Position numbers and translations under genes: made by a program
Virus record (IMG/VR): IMGVR_UViG_3300009703_002976
Coordinates: 23,168-87,167 of that record
DNA from: a virus
Length of the DNA: 64,000 nucleotides
Direction: 5' to 3' (one strand)
Shown here: one piece after another, positions 17,719 to 25,861 of the stretch
How positions within the stretch are numbered: position 1 is the first letter of the stretch
How the letters are laid out: every line of letters starts with the position of its first letter
Notes under the pieces: generated by a model
The model's database searches: none
The model's input: the letters and a program-made list of their open reading frames with translations, nothing else
What the model was told of the DNA's origin: nothing

Positions 17719-19234
17719 AGATAATACTTTTTGTTTTTATCCTTTTTATGCCATGGTTTTTAAACTATGGAAAAAGAATAGTAATGAATTAAGAGCAGTT
17801 GCACCATGTTGTATGATGCATGACACTAAAGATATAACAGGAATTAAAATAGATGTTTCATATACTGCTACAAATCCTGTGGTTATTACAAGTATAAATC
17901 ATGAATTAATTGATGATGATAAAATAGAAATTTATGAAGTAAATGGAGATGGAGTTGATGTGGGGCCATATACAGTAACAGTACTTTCTTCAGATACATT
18001 TTCTATTCCTGAAGATGCTACAAAGGGCAATGTTGGTAAATTGAATTATCATATGAGAGAACCGAATTCAATTTTAACTAGAAGAGATTTAAAAGGATTG
18101 TCTCCTCATGATATTTTTCATCATAAAAAATTTGAAGAATTAAGAAAAAACTTACTTAATAATGTGCGGGATTCTCGTTGTTCCACATGTTGGAATCAGG
18201 AAGATTTGGGAATAATGTCTCATAGAATGTATACACGATGGCAATTTCCAGAAAAATTTAAAACAAGTTTAAAAGAAATAGACATATCAATATCTAATAA
18301 GTGTAATTTAGCATGTAGAATGTGTAATACAGGATCTTCACATCAACTAAATGAAGATGTGAATAAATTAAGAAAAAATAATAAATTGCTTTTATTTGAA
18401 GAAGTTTCAGATAATGGTTTAGGATCACTTAATTTACCATTGGATGTTAAAAATAATCATTTAATACAATGGATATATCACAATACTGATAAAATAAAAA
18501 TTTTAAAAGCATCTGGAGGAGAGCCACTATATGATAGAAATATATTAAATTTGTTAAGAAAATATGTGAAAGATGGTAATAGTAAATCAACAGAATTACA
18601 ATTCCATACAAATGCAATGTTAATAACAGATAAAATTATTAAACTCATGGACGAATTTAAATTACAAAGACATTCATTTAGTATAGATGGAGTTGATAAG
18701 ACTTATAATTACATAAGACATAAAGCAAATTTTTCGATTTTAGAAAAAAATATTAAAAATTGGTTTAACAAATCTAATAACATTTATGCAGTAAATATTA
18801 ATTTAGTATTGTCTGCGTTAAATATAGGTAATGTTGTTGAGTTTTTGGAATGGACAGCTTTGATGTTTCATGATAAGATTAGATGTAATGTTTTTATTTC
18901 TGAAGTGCGGCCTCATGGTAGAGGACTCGATATTGCAAATTTACCAATCTCTTATTTAGAAAAAATACGAAAAGATATTATAGAATATAGAGATGGTTTT
19001 GAAACATTTAGAACTAAAATATATAATTATATGCATAAAGGAAATTTTTTCCATTATGAAATTGATAAATTATTATCGTTAATTGATCATGCAATAACAA
19101 ATAATGTATGTGATATTTTTCGTTTATATACTGAAATAACATTATTAGATGAAACAAGAAATCAAAGTTATAAAAATTTTTTAGATTCTTCTTTAGTTTC
19201 TATTTTAGAAAACTATGAATCGCAAGAAAAATAA
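17705..19234 (+). CDS. Radical SAM twitch-type protein with inserted structural-protein beta-domain
   Basis: The 509-residue protein opens FCFYPFYAM (C10) and has a CC pair (C35, C36). It later has C159-x2-C162 (CSTCWNQE) and C200-x3-C204-x2-C207 (KCNLACRMC) with SGGEPLYD, so it is a member of the twitch-type radical SAM family. Residues about 48-116 are an extra block not seen in its relatives. The block (VSYTATNPVVITSINH... SSDTFSIPED...KLNY) closely matches residues 283-348 of the structural protein at 51307. It looks like an FCCH-type beta module inserted in a loop after the CC pair. The enzyme motifs on both sides remain intact. See the hunt section for this fusion. Confidence 0.85.
   Translation: MIPSKDNTFCFYPFYAMVFKLWKKNSNELRAVAPCCMMHDTKDITGIKIDVSYTATNPVVITSINHELIDDDKIEIYEVNGDGVDVGPYTVTVLSSDTFSIPEDATKGNVGKLNYHMREPNSILTRRDLKGLSPHDIFHHKKFEELRKNLLNNVRDSRCSTCWNQEDLGIMSHRMYTRWQFPEKFKTSLKEIDISISNKCNLACRMCNTGSSHQLNEDVNKLRKNNKLLLFEEVSDNGLGSLNLPLDVKNNHLIQWIYHNTDKIKILKASGGEPLYDRNILNLLRKYVKDGNSKSTELQFHTNAMLITDKIIKLMDEFKLQRHSFSIDGVDKTYNYIRHKANFSILEKNIKNWFNKSNNIYAVNINLVLSALNIGNVVEFLEWTALMFHDKIRCNVFISEVRPHGRGLDIANLPISYLEKIRKDIIEYRDGFETFRTKIYNYMHKGNFFHYEIDKLLSLIDHAITNNVCDIFRLYTEITLLDETRNQSYKNFLDSSLVSILENYESQEK
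17855..18049 (+). repeat. Dispersed domain repeat, copy 1 (FCCH-like module in a radical SAM gene)
   Basis: This stretch aligns codon by codon with 52153-52350 in the large structural gene. It includes identical DNA strings such as attacaagtataaatcat and tcagatacattttctattcc. About two thirds of residues are identical by eye, with only a few small gaps. It is an intra-genomic copy of a beta-domain. Confidence 0.85.
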
Positions 19235-19994
19235 TCTTAGATTTGTATTTCCAGTAAATCAACCTGGACTTGGTGATAGATTTATCATGACTTCAAATAT
19301 TCTTTATGCTAGAAAAGAAGTTGAGCATGAATGTTGTATTATTGATATTTTTCTTAAAAATATCAAGCCAAGTAAGAATTATGAGTTTGATCAAAAACAA
19401 TATTTAAATCTTACAGATTTTTATGATATTATAGATTTTTTTCATTTTAAAAGACCAGATAAAAGTGAACCATTAATAATTTCAAATATAATAGATGAAG
19501 AACCTCCTCCATTTCATGCCAGCACAGGTCACCGTAATATTGAGTATGAAATAACAAATAATGAATATAAGAGAAGCCACAATTTTCTTTATAATCGAGA
19601 ACAATATTGGCCTATAAATTATGATAAAACTATAAAAAAAGATATTATAACATTTATGTTTTATGTAGATGATTCATTACCCGAACATAAATTTATTACA
19701 GTAGAGGAAGAAAAAGAATTTCAATTATTAAAAACGAATTTATCATCATTTAATTTTCATCGTTTAGAAGATTTTAATTTTAAAAAAAATGTAGAATTAT
19801 TATCTAGAAGTAAGTTATTAATATCATCAGAAGGAATGTGGACACATCTTTCAAGAGCAATGGATATTGATACTATTACGATTTCAAGAGATTCTAAGTT
19901 TATTAAAGAATTTACTCGACAAGGTTATTTTTGTTCTGGAATTCAAGAATGTTTAAATGAATTAGAAAAAAGATGTCATGAATCACAGGTCTAG
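19215..19994 (+). CDS. Glycosyltransferase-like protein, tandem paralogue 1
   Basis: The 259-residue protein starts with a strand and GD-type loop (LRFVFPVNQPGLGDRFIMTSNIL). It ends with LLISSEGMWTHLSRAMDIDTITISR, recalling the GT9-like C-terminal donor-site pattern (strand, S-x-G, His, hydrophobic helix). It is a very close relative of the following gene, with shared long words at DNA level (aatcttagatttgtattt, gatagatttatcatg). Assignment to GT-B fold is by pattern, not by a named family. It follows the fused radical SAM gene, overlapping it by 20 bases. Confidence 0.5.
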   Translation: MNRKKNNLRFVFPVNQPGLGDRFIMTSNILYARKEVEHECCIIDIFLKNIKPSKNYEFDQKQYLNLTDFYDIIDFFHFKRPDKSEPLIISNIIDEEPPPFHASTGHRNIEYEITNNEYKRSHNFLYNREQYWPINYDKTIKKDIITFMFYVDDSLPEHKFITVEEEKEFQLLKTNLSSFNFHRLEDFNFKKNVELLSRSKLLISSEGMWTHLSRAMDIDTITISRDSKFIKEFTRQGYFCSGIQECLNELEKRCHESQV

Positions 19995-20847
19995 TTATTG
20001 GGAAACAGGTTATTTTAAAAAAAAGAATCTTAGATTTGTATTTCCAGTAAATCAACCTGGACTGGGTGATAGATTTATCATGGCCTCAAATATTCTTTTT
20101 ACTATGAAAGAAGTTGAACACGAATCTTGTATTGTTGATATTTTTCTTAAAAACACAAAGACGGTGCATAAAAGCCAGTATTTAAATCTTATAGATTTTT
20201 ATGATATTATAGATTTTTTTCATTTTAAAAGACCAGATGAAAGTGAATCATCAATAATTACAAATATAATAGATGAAGCTCCTCCTACATATAAAGAGAT
20301 ATTGGCTTCAAAACGAAAAAATATTACAGGTGATGTTGCTTGTCATGATTTTAATTCTAGATATAATGAATATGTTATAAGTAATTATTTTCTTTATAAC
20401 GAAGCACGATATTGGCCTATAAATTATGATAAAACTGCAAAAAAGCAACTTATAACATTTATGTTTTATGTAGATGATTCAGTACCCGAACATAAATTTA
20501 TCACAACAGAGGAAGAAAAAGAATTTAATAAGGTAAAAGATTATTATGGACATTATTTTCATCGACATGAATATTATTTTGTTCGTTTAGAAGATTTTAA
20601 TTATAAAAGAAATATAGAATTATTATCTAAAAGTTTGTTTTTAATAGCATCAGAAGGAATGTGGACCCATTTATCTAGAGCAATGAAAGTTAATACCATA
20701 GCATATTCTAGGGATATTACTTTTATTGAGGAATTTAATAAACAGGGACATTTTTGTTCTGGATTTTTTGAAAAATGTTTAATTGAATTAGAAAAAAAAT
20801 GTATAGAATTAAAAAAGAAGAGCAACTTTATAAGTTTGAAGAGATAA
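19978..20847 (+). CDS. Glycosyltransferase-like protein, tandem paralogue 2
   Basis: The 289-residue protein is a tandem duplicate of the preceding gene. It shares NLRFVFPVNQPGLGDRFIM, a DIIDFFHFKRP block and SEGMWTHLSRAM. It differs by an extra N-terminal stretch (MNHRSSYWETGYFK), an insert near residues 105-125 and another near residue 195. Divergence in the middle suggests altered acceptor specificity; the conserved ends fit a retained fold. It overlaps the upstream gene by 17 and the next by 49 bases, the longest same-strand overlap in the island. Confidence 0.5.
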   Translation: MNHRSSYWETGYFKKKNLRFVFPVNQPGLGDRFIMASNILFTMKEVEHESCIVDIFLKNTKTVHKSQYLNLIDFYDIIDFFHFKRPDESESSIITNIIDEAPPTYKEILASKRKNITGDVACHDFNSRYNEYVISNYFLYNEARYWPINYDKTAKKQLITFMFYVDDSVPEHKFITTEEEKEFNKVKDYYGHYFHRHEYYFVRLEDFNYKRNIELLSKSLFLIASEGMWTHLSRAMKVNTIAYSRDITFIEEFNKQGHFCSGFFEKCLIELEKKCIELKKKSNFISLKR

Positions 20848-21866
20848 AACATATACATTTTGAACCTACGCAAAGATGTCAGGCGGCGTGTCCTATGTGT
20901 GATAGAACTAATAATCCACATATAAAAAATGCTGAACTTTCTATAGAACAATTTAAACAAATTGTAAATGCTAATTTAGCAAAACAATTAAATAGTTTTC
21001 TTATGTGTGGTAATCATGGAGATCCTATGATTGCAAAGGATACCCTTGAAATGTTTGACTGGTTACGCTATAATAATAATGAACTATATCTTCATATGAC
21101 TACAAATGCTGGAGGACGATCTGATGATTGGTGGAAAAGACTTGCGGAAATTTTTGGTGATTATGGAAAAGTATCTTTTTCAGTAGATGGTTTAGAAGAC
21201 ACAAATCATTTATATCGAGTAAATGTAGATTGGAATCGTGTTGAAAATTCAATGGATGTTTTTACTCAAGCAGGAGGAAAAGGTTATTGGGTATTTTTAA
21301 TATTTGAACATAATGAACATCAAGTAGAAGAAGCAGAACGAATGGCTAAATTATTTGGACTTGAATTTGTGAGAAAAAAGTCTGGAAGATGGGTGCAAAG
21401 TTATAAAAATAAGAAAATTGACAAAAAGATAACCACTAAGGGGAATGAGATTAAGCCACCAGCTAATCCAGAGAATCAGAATAAGAGTGTTAACAGTTAT
21501 GATAAATTGATTAAAAGTCATGGTTCCTTTCAAGAGTATTTAGATAAAACAAAAATAAAATGTAAGTCAATAGATACTAAAGAAATTTTTATTTCAGCAG
21601 AAGGTCTTGTGACTCCTTGTTGTTGGACTGCTGGAAAATTATATAAAGTATATGAAAAAATAGGACAAAATCAAATATGGTCTTATATAGATGATATTAA
21701 AAATATTAATGCTTTATATAAACCTTTAAATGAAATTATTGAAGGAGATTTTTTTAAAAAGATTAAACAATCTTGGAATTTGCCTTCTTGTTCACAAGGA
21801 AAATCAAAAGTTTGTGCAGAGAAGTGTGGTACTGATTTTAACGCATTTGCAGATCAATGGAAATAA
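20799..21866 (+). CDS. Radical SAM/SPASM-like enzyme
   Basis: The 355-residue protein has C27-x3-C31-x2-C34 (RCQAACPMC), an MCGNHGDPMIA loop matching those of 13212 and 14185, and a C-terminal CC pair (LVTPCCWTAG) with CAEKCG. It also shares the phrase YWVFLIFEHNEHQVEEAERMA with 14185, so it is a third member of that paralogue set, now separated by glycosyltransferase-like genes. A Lys/Asn/Pro-rich insert occupies about residues 205-235. The ATG lies 49 bases inside the upstream gene; no later ATG precedes the cluster motif. Confidence 0.83.
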   Translation: MYRIKKEEQLYKFEEIKHIHFEPTQRCQAACPMCDRTNNPHIKNAELSIEQFKQIVNANLAKQLNSFLMCGNHGDPMIAKDTLEMFDWLRYNNNELYLHMTTNAGGRSDDWWKRLAEIFGDYGKVSFSVDGLEDTNHLYRVNVDWNRVENSMDVFTQAGGKGYWVFLIFEHNEHQVEEAERMAKLFGLEFVRKKSGRWVQSYKNKKIDKKITTKGNEIKPPANPENQNKSVNSYDKLIKSHGSFQEYLDKTKIKCKSIDTKEIFISAEGLVTPCCWTAGKLYKVYEKIGQNQIWSYIDDIKNINALYKPLNEIIEGDFFKKIKQSWNLPSCSQGKSKVCAEKCGTDFNAFADQWK

Positions 21867-22579
21867 AAATTAATTGTCTTAAATGGGGAACAAAATATGA
21901 TTCTTCATATGTTAATAGAACATATGGTGGGTTATTAAAACATTGTAATGAATCATTTCATTTCGTTTGTTATACTGATAATCCTAAGGGAATATCTTCT
22001 AAAATTGAAACAAAAGATATTGAAGAACTTAGACCATATAATACAAATATGATGTTTACATATGAAAAATTAATGCTGATAGACAAAGACGAATATGATA
22101 AGAATCTCTGGATAGATTTAGATGTATTAGTACATGAAAATGTAACTGAATTAATAACAAGAAAGCATAATAATATTACATTTATATGGAATTATTGGAA
22201 TGATTATGAAAAAATAAGTTTATTTAATTTTGGTAGGGGAGTTTCTTGTCATGTAAATTCTTCATTTGTTGCATGGGATAAGGGAACAGCTTCTTGGCTT
22301 TTAAAATATACTAAAGAAAATTGGAAAAAAATAGAATGGACATATAAAAGTCTTGATAAGTATTTGTTTTATCAACATTACAGAAATAATAAAATTAATT
22401 TATGGGAAGATGGATTTTTTTCAAATTATAATAAAGAAAATTATAAATTAAAAAATAAAGTAACATTATTTAATACATCACATCTTTATAACAATAAAAA
22501 TATGAAAGAAATTAAACATTACGAATTAGATGAATCACCAGTACAGGAATTATGGAAAAGTTATTCTCTTGGGTTGTAA
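21857..22579 (+). CDS. GT-A fold glycosyltransferase
   Basis: The 240-residue protein has the N-terminal Rossmann-like start (MEIKINCLKWGTKYDSSYV) and a strand ending in a DxD motif (LWIDLDVLVH). That motif binds metal and the nucleotide-sugar phosphate in GT-A enzymes. A conserved-looking 'VNSSFVAWDKG' segment follows, as in many small phage glycosyltransferases. It overlaps the radical SAM gene by 10 bases and the next gene by 28. Donor and acceptor are unknown. Confidence 0.7.
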   Translation: MEIKINCLKWGTKYDSSYVNRTYGGLLKHCNESFHFVCYTDNPKGISSKIETKDIEELRPYNTNMMFTYEKLMLIDKDEYDKNLWIDLDVLVHENVTELITRKHNNITFIWNYWNDYEKISLFNFGRGVSCHVNSSFVAWDKGTASWLLKYTKENWKKIEWTYKSLDKYLFYQHYRNNKINLWEDGFFSNYNKENYKLKNKVTLFNTSHLYNNKNMKEIKHYELDESPVQELWKSYSLGL

Positions 22580-22971
22580 ATCATGAAAAAATTTCTGTAT
22601 TATGTTGTCCAAGTTTTAAATTTATTAAAACATTAAAAGGACTGGATATGGAGATTGATAATATAAATTATGATATTAATTTTAGAGATATGCCAAATGT
22701 GATTTGTAAAGATTTTGTATTTGATAATGTTAAATTATATAATTGTGTATTGCATTATAATTGTGAGAAAACATATCCTGTGGGACGAATGCATGAAGGA
22801 ATTTTTATATTAAGGGGTGATGATAAAGAACATAATGGTGATTGTAATCCTATTCATTCGATTGATAAATTAATAGATGATAATGAATTGACAGAAGTTT
22901 TTGATTCATTTGAAATACAAAGTAAAAATAAAAAATACAAACATTATTGTGTATATGGAACAAATCTATAA
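22552..22971 (+). CDS. Methyltransferase-like C-terminal half, possibly truncated paralogue
   Basis: The 139-residue protein seems to match only the C-terminal half of the gene that follows. 'HYNCEKTYPVGRM' corresponds to 'INTSSEHMSDIVLM', and 'DCNPIHSIDKLIDDNELTEV' to 'DHINCVKEVDELIEKNQIKNV'. The SAM-binding N-terminal part is missing. The HNGDCNPI phrase recurs in marine phage methyltransferase-like proteins as I know them. It may be a decayed copy, or one half of a two-subunit enzyme. The start overlaps the glycosyltransferase by 28 bases and is uncertain. Confidence 0.4.
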   Translation: MEKLFSWVVNHEKISVLCCPSFKFIKTLKGLDMEIDNINYDINFRDMPNVICKDFVFDNVKLYNCVLHYNCEKTYPVGRMHEGIFILRGDDKEHNGDCNPIHSIDKLIDDNELTEVFDSFEIQSKNKKYKHYCVYGTNL

Positions 22972-23725
22972 TTGGAGAAAAAATAAAAACGATATAAGTT
23001 TGCACAATATTGAAATAGGTTCTTATAATGAAAAGATTGGAGAACTTAAAGAAGAAATAGGTTCTATTAGAGAGACTATTGGAGAACATAGAGAACAAAT
23101 TTCTATATGTGAAAATGATAATAGAGAAACACCATATTATTGGGTCAATCAATGGGTTAATAATAATTTGCCTTCATATTCTAATAGTTTTGAAGACTCT
23201 GTATCTCAAGGACAATATGAATCTAAATTATGGTTAAATGAAAAATTAGAAAAATTTATTTCTATGCCAGAACTTCATATTGATATTATCGGTTCTTGGT
23301 TTGGATTTCCTTTAATAGAAATGTTAGCAAATGCGTTTGATATAAAACAAATAGATTTATATGATATTGATGAGGATTGTCATAAAGTAACTGCTCAATA
23401 TATAAATCATTTTGATTGTGATTTTAAAATAGTGCAATTTAAAGATTTTTTTGAACGTAAAGAAATGAGAAGAAGACATTTAATTATTAATACATCATCT
23501 GAACATATGTCTGATATAGTTCTTATGAAAGAATATTATAAAGATTATCCAGTAAAACCTATTTTAGCAATACAATCAAATAATTATTTTGATGTTGAAG
23601 ATCATATAAATTGTGTAAAAGAGGTTGATGAATTAATAGAAAAAAATCAAATTAAAAATGTTTTGTATAAAGGAAAACGTTCTTTGCCATTATATGATAG
23701 ATTTATGGTGATAGGTAAATGGTAG
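22955..23725 (+). CDS. Class I methyltransferase-like protein with N-terminal coiled coil
   Basis: The 256-residue protein begins with a heptad-like coiled coil (NEKIGELKEEIGSIRETIGE...). It is followed by a Rossmann-like region: IDIIGSWFGFPLIEMLA, then an acidic strand IDLYDID, then INTSSEHM, as in a phage-type SAM-dependent methyltransferase family. The ATG at 22955 (MEQIYNW) overlaps the previous gene by 17 bases; the longer frame from 22901 is less likely. The methylation target is unknown. The glycan setting suggests a sugar or carrier. Confidence 0.5.
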   Translation: MEQIYNWRKNKNDISLHNIEIGSYNEKIGELKEEIGSIRETIGEHREQISICENDNRETPYYWVNQWVNNNLPSYSNSFEDSVSQGQYESKLWLNEKLEKFISMPELHIDIIGSWFGFPLIEMLANAFDIKQIDLYDIDEDCHKVTAQYINHFDCDFKIVQFKDFFERKEMRRRHLIINTSSEHMSDIVLMKEYYKDYPVKPILAIQSNNYFDVEDHINCVKEVDELIEKNQIKNVLYKGKRSLPLYDRFMVIGKW

Positions 23726-24288
23726 TTATTGTTCTTGTACGCACAGGAAGTAAATATGATGAATGGTATGAAAATAATATCATTTATATGATACGTAAAT
23801 TTGGAGAAATGAAAAGATGTGAATATTATATTATAAGAGAGGGAGAAGGTAGTGTATATGATAAACTTAAAATGTTTAAGGAATGTACTGATGATGTAAA
23901 TTATTTATATTTTGACTTAGATATTATTATTAAGAAGCCCATAGACTATTTAATTAAAGATGATTTTACACTTGTTAATGCTTGGTGGAGGGCGCCATTT
24001 CATACTCCTTTGAATTCTTCAATAATGTCATGGAAAGGAAATTATTCTCATATTTATGACAAATTTTATGAAGATGAAGATTATAGCAGAGTAAAATATT
24101 GGAAAGGTATTGATGAATATATTTACAAAGAAATGGAGTATAATACTTATGATGATAAAGTATGTTGGTCTTATCCCTGGAATAGACAAGAATTAGATTA
24201 TTCTATTTGTTTGTTCAATCATGAATTTGCTCCTGCAATGAGAATAAAAGGATGGATGGAAAAATATGTGTTATTAGAAACTTCTTAA
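23719..24288 (+). CDS. GT-A-like glycosyltransferase, small
   Basis: The 189-residue protein has an N-terminal strand (VVIVLVRTGSKYDEWY), a strand with DLD (YLYFDLDIIIKKP) matching the DxD metal site, and a later NAWWRAPFHTPLNSS segment like the acceptor loop of similar phage glycosyltransferases such as that at 26629. It is short for a complete GT-A enzyme but retains the core. It overlaps the methyltransferase-like gene by 7 bases and the oxygenase by 37. Confidence 0.6.
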   Translation: MVVIVLVRTGSKYDEWYENNIIYMIRKFGEMKRCEYYIIREGEGSVYDKLKMFKECTDDVNYLYFDLDIIIKKPIDYLIKDDFTLVNAWWRAPFHTPLNSSIMSWKGNYSHIYDKFYEDEDYSRVKYWKGIDEYIYKEMEYNTYDDKVCWSYPWNRQELDYSICLFNHEFAPAMRIKGWMEKYVLLETS

Positions 24289-24785
24289 CAGAAGAAGAAT
24301 GTTTTAATTTTATTATAACTTATAGAAAAAAAGTTCGGCGAGCCGGAGTTATAAATGAAGAATTTTCTGATTATCGAAGATCAAAAGTTTTTATTTGGCA
24401 TAAAGATTCTTTTTTAGAAAACAAATTTAATTGTTCTAATATGATATTTCAATTTTCAGAATATTCTAAATTAAATTATTATCATTGGCATAATGATTTT
24501 AATACTACTCAATCGGAGCGTAAAAGAATAGAAACATGTGTGGTGCCTTTAAATGAGGAATATCAAGGAGGTCTTTTTGAAATTAAAGATCAAGATCCAA
24601 TTGAATTAAATGTAGGAGATTGTCTTAGATTTGATTCAAAATTAGAACATAGAGTTAATCCTGTATTAAAAGGAAAAAGATATTCTTTAACTGCTTGGGT
24701 TATTGAACAAAAGTCAATAAAACATTATTTTGAAGATGAAATTTATAAACATCTTGTAATTGCAAACGATTTGGAATTAATATGA
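24252..24785 (+). CDS. 2OG/Fe(II) oxygenase (prolyl-4-hydroxylase-like)
   Basis: The 177-residue protein shows H80-N-D82 (YHWHNDF), GGLFEI, then VGDCLRFDSKLEH133RV and GKR143YSLTAWV. This is the complete H-x-D...H...R/K-S/L signature of the prolyl-4-hydroxylase/PKHD family, at the family's usual catalytic-domain size. Such enzymes hydroxylate proteins or small molecules using 2-oxoglutarate. It is the fifth oxygenase-like gene of the island and lies among glycosyltransferases, so hydroxylation of an acceptor before glycosylation is a possibility, not shown. Confidence 0.75.
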   Translation: MDGKICVIRNFLTEEECFNFIITYRKKVRRAGVINEEFSDYRRSKVFIWHKDSFLENKFNCSNMIFQFSEYSKLNYYHWHNDFNTTQSERKRIETCVVPLNEEYQGGLFEIKDQDPIELNVGDCLRFDSKLEHRVNPVLKGKRYSLTAWVIEQKSIKHYFEDEIYKHLVIANDLELI

Positions 24786-25861
24786 CAGATAAAACATCCG
24801 ATATAGTTTTGATACATGCTTATTTGTCTGATGAAGAAAGAAAATCAGTTTGTCATAAATTTATAAAACAATTTAAATCTTTTGGGTATGATGTTATAAT
24901 CACAAGTCATTTGCCCCTTGATAAAGATACACAAGAATTGGTTGATTATGCAATTTATGATAAAGATAATATTTTGTTAAATGATCCTACACTTAAAGGA
25001 TATTTGGTAAATTATGCTTATGCTCCTGATGATGAAGGAAATCCTATACCCCTTTTTAATATTGCAAGTAGAGAATTTTTTAAAAATAATACAATACTTG
25101 CAGTTTTACGTTTATTGCTTGCTGGTGTTACGTATGCAAAACTTCTTAATAAAAAAATAATACATTTATTTGATTATGATGGATTTTTGCCTACTGATGA
25201 AGAGTTAATAAAAAATAGCGATATTATATTGAATCAAGGAAAACAAGCAGTATTTTATGAACGTGAGACAGAAAATTTAGATGCCGAACATTGGGGCGAA
25301 AGAAGAATTAGACATTGGCAAATTATGACATTAATTATGTCTTGTAATGTAGATTTTTTATATCGAAGATTGAATATGTATTCTGATGATCATCTTAAAA
25401 AAATGATTACTTATAAAGGTATGCAAATGGGAGAAGAGTTATTAGGATATGTTCTTGGGGTGTCTTATTTAAATAAAGAAAAAGATACTTTTGAAGAAAA
25501 CATTGAAATAAAAAATCTTGAAGAAAGTTCTCAAAGAATAGGTTTTGAAAAACAAAAAGTTTATACTGATGCTGAATTTCCTTGGATATGTCTTGCAAAA
25601 GATCCGGCACAAGATGGATATAGATTTTTTGCTATGCCACCGAAAGGAACAATTCATGTGAAAGTTTTTTATAATCATAATTTATATTCTGCATTTACTT
25701 GTTCTGATTGGGGATATAGAACAGATTATTTTGCTTCAGAAGGACTTGAAAATATAACAATTCATGTGAATGATGAATTTTTTAGAGAATATGATTTTAC
25801 TGATCCAAAAACAGAAGCACTTATTTTAATGAATAGTATTTGGACTGATGCACCAAAATAA
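24782..25861 (+). CDS. Glycosyltransferase-like conserved marine-phage protein
   Basis: The 359-residue protein begins with a Rossmann-like half (IVLIHAYLSDEERKSVCHKF ... GYDVIITSHLPL) and a following acidic strand (DYAIYDKDN). That opening is common in marine phage glycosyltransferase-like proteins as I recall them. An IIHLFDYDGFL strand may stand in for a DxD site. The C-terminal domain is beta-rich (GTIHVKVFYNHN; NITIHVNDEF). Family assignment is by resemblance only. It overlaps both neighbours (4 and 14 bases). Confidence 0.5.
   Translation: MTDKTSDIVLIHAYLSDEERKSVCHKFIKQFKSFGYDVIITSHLPLDKDTQELVDYAIYDKDNILLNDPTLKGYLVNYAYAPDDEGNPIPLFNIASREFFKNNTILAVLRLLLAGVTYAKLLNKKIIHLFDYDGFLPTDEELIKNSDIILNQGKQAVFYERETENLDAEHWGERRIRHWQIMTLIMSCNVDFLYRRLNMYSDDHLKKMITYKGMQMGEELLGYVLGVSYLNKEKDTFEENIEIKNLEESSQRIGFEKQKVYTDAEFPWICLAKDPAQDGYRFFAMPPKGTIHVKVFYNHNLYSAFTCSDWGYRTDYFASEGLENITIHVNDEFFREYDFTDPKTEALILMNSIWTDAPK

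Noticed and set aside
17846-18052. A ubiquitin-type (E1/FCCH) conjugation system
   Set aside because: The FCCH-like module is found in structural proteins here as a plain beta-domain; no E1 adenylation, E2, or ubiquitin-like gene is present.
20601-20960. Minus-strand frame opposite the second tandem glycosyltransferase
   Set aside because: It is a hydrophobic Phe/Leu/Ile-rich antisense translation of AT-rich coding sequence; no promoter or RBS.
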